A stretch of DNA of 64,000 bases from Holophagaceae bacterium (GTDB taxonomy: Bacteria; Acidobacteriota; Holophagae; Holophagales; Holophagaceae), in contig JADJVL010000010.1 in assembly GCA_016710635.1 (NCBI GenBank), positions 151,583-215,582 of the forward strand, in the 5' to 3' direction. The notes below the pieces were generated by a model. That model worked only from the letters and a program-made list of their open reading frames with translations. It was not told where the DNA came from and ran no database searches. The first letter of the stretch is position 1. Each line of letters opens with the position of its first letter. The position numbers and the translations under genes are program-made. Below are positions 60,823 to 64,000 of the stretch, one piece after another.

Positions 60823-61062
60823 TCAACCGTGCATGTCGGCCCAGAGCACTTCCACACGATCCTGGATCCGGGTCACGAGGCGCCGCGCCTCGGGCCCAAG
60901 GTCCTCCGGCAGCTCCGCCAGGGCGCCGCGCAGTCCGTCGAGGGCTTCCCGGGGATTGCAGGCGTTCGTGAGGGCACCCCGCAGCGCGCTCGCCGAGGCT
61001 CCTTGGCCGCCCTCCCGTAGCAGGGGCAGCAGCGCCAGGATGTCGCCGTAGAGCTGGTCCAT
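60823..61062 (-). CDS. Small hypothetical helical protein
   Basis: A 79-residue protein (starts MDQLYGDILALLPLLREGGQ), predicted all-helical and soluble, with no recognised family. It ends 12 bp from the secreted-protein gene and follows the PNPOx-like gene by 4 bp on the same strand, which makes a real coding role likely. Confidence 0.5.
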   Translation of the reverse strand: MDQLYGDILALLPLLREGGQGASASALRGALTNACNPREALDGLRGALAELPEDLGPEARRLVTRIQDRVEVLWADMHG

Positions 61063-61066
61063 GGCT

Positions 61067-61612
61067 TCAGTCCAGGGCCGTGGGCAGGCCGTCGAGGCTG
61101 CGCCGGTTCTTCGCCTGCCGGTAGGCCGCCATGGCTTCGGGCCCCTTGGCCTCGGCCCAGGCGGGAATGCGCTCCCGCTGGCCCTGGAAGGCCATGAGGG
61201 GCACGCCGTGGCCGCAGGAGGTCTGCACCTCGCGGATGGTGATGTCGATGATTTGTCGCGTGCCCGGGAGCACCTCGAAGTGCAACGAAAGTTCCGCCCA
61301 GTCCGGATCCGCAGGCGACACGGTGCGCCCCATGCCGTAGATCCGCAGGATCAGGGGCGGCTCCTCAAAGGCGCAGAACATCAGCGTGACGCGGCCGTTC
61401 TCCAGCAGGTGGGCCGAGGTCTCGTTCCCGCTGCCGGTGAGGTCCAGGTAGGCGACGCGGGTGGGCGACAGGACGCGGAAGCTGTCCAGGCCTTTGGGAC
61501 TGACGTTGACGTGGCCGTCGGCGGAAAGTGGCGCCGAAGCGACGAAGAACATCGGCTGGCGGGCGATGAAGGCCGCCAGGGCTCCCGACAGGTGGTCGAA
61601 CCGCGCGCCCAT
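61067..61612 (-). CDS. Pyridoxamine 5'-phosphate oxidase-like flavoprotein
   Basis: A 181-residue split-barrel protein. ARQPMFFVASAPLSADGHVN, VSPKGLDSFRVLSPTRVAYL and GNETSAHLLENGRVTLMFCA are typical of the PNPOx-like FMN/F420-binding group, which includes general stress proteins and small reductases. It is not the vitamin B6 enzyme itself. The ATG at 61612 overlaps the stop of the upstream deoxyhypusine-synthase-like gene by one base (TGATG). Confidence 0.85.
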   Translation of the reverse strand: MGARFDHLSGALAAFIARQPMFFVASAPLSADGHVNVSPKGLDSFRVLSPTRVAYLDLTGSGNETSAHLLENGRVTLMFCAFEEPPLILRIYGMGRTVSPADPDWAELSLHFEVLPGTRQIIDITIREVQTSCGHGVPLMAFQGQRERIPAWAEAKGPEAMAAYRQAKNRRSLDGLPTALD

Positions 61613-62829
61613 CAGGGTTTCGGCGTCCCGCAGGGATAGCTCCCCTTCCCTTCGCCCTTCTCCGGCATGCCCACCGTCGTGCCGCGCTTGGCCACATCCC
61701 GGGCCGTCGTCGGCGCGCCGGACAGCCGCCCGCGGGTGGCGTACTGGTCGCGGAGCTGCTGCATCATGGCCTCCCGCCGGTCGGCAAGCCGCTTGAGGGG
61801 CCGAGGCTCCATGCGGTCCAGCATGTACGCGGTCAGCAACGGCAGGGCGATGGTGGAGTCGGTGTAGCAGACCACGGCGTCGGGGAGCTGGTCCGGATCG
61901 ATCTTGCCCCAGGACACGGCCTCACCGGGGGTCGCGCCGCTGAGGCCGCCAGTGTCGGGGCGGGCGTCGGTGATCTGCAGGAAGTAGTCGTGGCCGCGCT
62001 CGTCGATGCCCAGCACTTCCTGGATCTGGGGCTCGGTCTGGAGGATGAAGTTCTTCGGCGAGCCGCCGCCGAGGATCCACACGGCGCTCTTGCCGCCCTT
62101 GAGCTTGGCGTCCAGCACGAGGCTCGCGGTCTCGTTCACGTCGGCGTTCACGTCGTAGGCCAGCTTGTTGCCCTCCAGGGCCACGGCGGCCACGTTCATG
62201 CCGATGCTCGAATCGCCGGGGCTGGAGGTGTAGATGGGCACGCCGCACTGGTAGGCCGCCGATAGCACGGAGACCGTGCCGAGGCCGAGCGCCTGCTCCC
62301 GCTCGAACAGCGCCTTGCCCACCATGGTGTGGAACTCGGCCGTGCTCATGGACCGCTGGAACTCCGGCGCCTTGATGAGCTCCCGGTAGAAGGCATCCGT
62401 GTCCAGCAGCACCGTGTAGTCGAAGAGGATGTCGTAGATGCGCACCACGCCTTCGTCCCGCAGCAGGATGTCGGAGGTGTAGGGGTTGCCGCGGTGCAGC
62501 TTCAGGTCCAGGGCGAAATGGGTGTCGTGGTAGAGGTTCGCGCCGGTGCTGATCATCCAGTCGATGACGCCCGCCTCGATGAGAGGGATGATGCAGCTCC
62601 GCCCCAGCCCCGCCGGCGTCAGCGCGCCCGTGAGCGTCACGCCGAGGGTCACGTCCGGCTTGAGGATCTTCTTCACCAGCAGCCGCGCCGCCTCGCCGAG
62701 GCGCCCGCCGTTGTAGGCCAGGAAGGCCTCGTCGATGAGGTCCGCCGCCGAGATCCCCTTGCGGATCCCGCCCGGGGCGATGCGCTCGCCGTTGAGGTAG
62801 GCGCTCAGTTCGTGCTCTTCATCGTGCAT
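61612..62829 (-). CDS. Deoxyhypusine synthase-like protein (possible homospermidine synthase)
   Basis: A 405-residue member of the deoxyhypusine synthase family. The nucleotide-binding and active-site parts are well kept: LTGALTPAGLGRSCIIPLIE, YTSSPGDSSIGMNVAAVALE, WILGGGSPKNF with the family's catalytic lysine, and GATPGEAVSWGKI. Bacteria lack the eIF5A substrate; a cyanobacterial homologue (SpeY) makes homospermidine from polyamines. A polyamine role is therefore plausible. The ATG at 62829 (MHDEEHELSAYL) was preferred to one ten codons upstream. Confidence 0.85.
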   Translation of the reverse strand: MHDEEHELSAYLNGERIAPGGIRKGISAADLIDEAFLAYNGGRLGEAARLLVKKILKPDVTLGVTLTGALTPAGLGRSCIIPLIEAGVIDWMISTGANLYHDTHFALDLKLHRGNPYTSDILLRDEGVVRIYDILFDYTVLLDTDAFYRELIKAPEFQRSMSTAEFHTMVGKALFEREQALGLGTVSVLSAAYQCGVPIYTSSPGDSSIGMNVAAVALEGNKLAYDVNADVNETASLVLDAKLKGGKSAVWILGGGSPKNFILQTEPQIQEVLGIDERGHDYFLQITDARPDTGGLSGATPGEAVSWGKIDPDQLPDAVVCYTDSTIALPLLTAYMLDRMEPRPLKRLADRREAMMQQLRDQYATRGRLSGAPTTARDVAKRGTTVGMPEKGEGKGSYPCGTPKP

Positions 62830-62901
62830 GGCGGACTCCGGAACCGTCCATTCTGCCATCCCACAGTCCCGGAACCAGCCTTCCAGCGAAGCCCAGACAG
62901 T

Positions 62902-62928
62902 GAAACGCCCCCGAGGCAGGGGCGTTTC
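62902..62928. terminator. Hairpin upstream of the deoxyhypusine-synthase-like gene
   Basis: Perfect 10-bp stem GAAACGCCCC / GGGGCGTTTC (62902-62911, 62919-62928), loop CGAGGCA. It lies within the 263-bp gap between the LolA-like and deoxyhypusine-synthase-like genes, both on the minus strand, and may terminate the upstream transcript. The rest of the gap shows no gene. Confidence 0.6.
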
Positions 62929-63092
62929 GTGTGGGAAGTTTGGAGGGGAACGTTGGTGGGAAGAGTAAGCGGGAACTCCACAGAGGGAGCTGGTTGCAAG
63001 TGATGGGATTTTGAGTGGCGGGAAGCCCCGAAGGGCACCTCAAGGAACAGTCTAGCCCTTTCCCGGCCCGGCAGCCACGAAGGAGACCGGCG

Positions 63093-63783
63093 TCACTTCG
63101 GCAGCTGGAACAAGGCCGCCTCCACGCTGCCCGGCGCCCACCCGCTGAAGCGGATCTCGGCGCTGCCCCCACCGGGCTCGAAGACGGTCATGACGGTGAG
63201 GACCCGCTTGCCCGAGGCCATGCCCGGCGCCGCGAACTTCACGGTGCGGGCGGCTTTGCCCGACGCCAGGAAGAAGTCCGCCTGGAGGGGGCGGCCGTCG
63301 GCCTTGGCCACGGCGAGCCGGGCGGTGCGGTGGGTGAGGGACTTGCGCCTGGCTTCCAGGTCCAGGAGCCACACGGCCTGGCCGTCCAGGTTGCCGTGCC
63401 CCAGGGTCTTCACCGCGTAATCCTCGGCGAAGCGCGTGCGGGCGATGTCGCCGCCCGCCGCCGGGCCCAGCAGGCGCTGGGCGGGGCTCACCTGCACGGG
63501 GCGCTTGGCGTTGGGCAGCAGCAGCCACATCTGGTCCCCCCAGCACCAGCACCGCGCGGCCCTTCTCCTTCTCCGACACGCCCTCCACCCGCGCGTCGCC
63601 GTTCTCCCGGGCCCGCACCTTCCAGCGCTGGCTGCGCCCGCCGCCGGCGATCTCCACCTCCACGGCGAAGGCGGGCCAGGGGTGGCGCAGCTTGTCCACA
63701 TTGCTGAGAAGCTGCTCGCCAGATTGGGCGAGGAGAGGCGCTGCGACGAAGAGGACCGCCGCGCTACGCACGGCCGTAGTCAT
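63093..63783 (-). CDS. Outer-membrane lipoprotein-sorting (LolA-like) protein, frameshifted
   Basis: An exported protein: MTTAVRSAAVLFVAAPLLAQ, then QLLSNVDKLRHPWPAFAVEV. The frame breaks in a run of six C at 63536-63541; removing one base joins AVLVLG to DQMWLLLPNAKRPVQVSPAQ and continues to the end (AALFQLPK), giving about 229 residues. The joined protein matches the LolA/LppX-type lipoprotein-sorting family, whose members carry lipids or lipoproteins across the periplasm. The homopolymer position favours a sequence error. Confidence 0.75.
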
Positions 63784-64000
63784 CCTGCAGGCGCTCGATG
63801 TCGTTCTCGTCGAAGGTGCCGAAGCTGATCTCCAGCACGCGCACCGCGTGGCCGTTGTTGTCGTCGCAGCGCAGCCGGTGCCGGGAGCCCGCCGGCAGCC
63901 AGAGCTCCTCGCCCACCGCGGGGCGCAACTCCTGTTCGTCCAGATCCACCACCACGCCCTCGTCCAGGGCCACCCAGAGCTCGTCCCGGTGAGCGTGGCG
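63764..64000 (-). CDS. Cupin-domain protein, mannose-6-phosphate isomerase type II-like (3' part)
   Basis: The gene enters from the right edge; 78 residues are visible up to the stop at 63764. HAHRDELWVALDEGVVVDLD, RPAVGEELWLPAGSRHRLRC and LEISFGTFDENDIERLQDDY match the C-terminal cupin of type II phosphomannose isomerases and related small cupins. Whether a nucleotidyltransferase domain precedes it cannot be seen. It overlaps the start of the LolA-like gene by 20 bp. Confidence 0.8.
   Translation of the reverse strand, partial: RHAHRDELWVALDEGVVVDLDEQELRPAVGEELWLPAGSRHRLRCDDNNGHAVRVLEISFGTFDENDIERLQDDYGRA

Overview
The window is a GC-rich bacterial chromosome segment with dense, mostly intact housekeeping and metabolic genes. 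I found no phage, insertion sequence, CRISPR array, rRNA or tRNA. The gene set suggests Acidobacteriota, probably class Holophagae (the Geothrix/Holophaga group): acidobacterial-type TonB receptors with a carboxypeptidase-regulatory-like N-terminus, a eukaryotic-like citrate synthase, several Ser/Thr kinases fused to TPR regions, and bacterial XPB. This placement rests on recognising families and is inference.

Layout. 1-2056: the end of an FtsX-type permease gene, a small exported protein and phosphatidylglycerophosphatase A. 2246-10445: XPB helicase (minus), a secreted beta-propeller protein with a dockerin-like tail, a lipoprotein, and a stand-alone helicase-associated/WYL protein. 10510-15556: sigma/anti-sigma pair, family-4 uracil-DNA glycosylase, a LapA-LapB-like fusion, an HD exoribonuclease and an S4 protein. 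15597-21083: two periplasmic parvulin isomerases, divergent from the biotin operon bioF-bioD-bioA. 21176-30021: TonB receptor, FAH-family hydrolase, exported amidohydrolase, flavin reductase, MscS channel and homogentisate dioxygenase. 30164-36534: a giant kinase-TPR protein, L-glutamate gamma-semialdehyde dehydrogenase, HU and ribosomal protein L9. 36717-44075: PilZ protein, PolB-like exonuclease, DUF4230-like protein, DegT aminotransferase, lysS and small membrane proteins. 44166-48793: citrate synthase, FadL-like porin and a second kinase. 48800-54742: argS-pyrG-tkt operon on the minus strand. 54938-64000: S20, cysteine synthase, PLP decarboxylase, GluQ, an unknown secreted protein, PNPOx-like and deoxyhypusine-synthase-like proteins, a LolA-like protein and a cupin gene cut by the window end.

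The most unusual structure is intergenic. Seven copies of a hairpin repeat occur between 2.1 and 39.3 kb. Each has conserved asymmetric flanks around a 21-24 bp stem whose middle differs completely between copies while staying paired. Most departures from perfect pairing are G-U on one strand only. The copies fall into two main apex types, and both inverted pairs combine one of each type, like BIME/REP elements of enterobacteria. Five of the seven lie 45-82 nt past a stop codon in the same orientation. A second two-copy hairpin repeat (12.5 and 56.3 kb) and a duplicated fragment of the HU gene end (35.4-35.5 kb) add to this picture.

Three genes (lysS, a kinase, a LolA-like gene) are each split by a single-base frameshift, and argS carries two AT-richer patches. 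These could be sequence errors, a composite assembly, or real recombination and decay, and they should be resolved before any biological conclusion.
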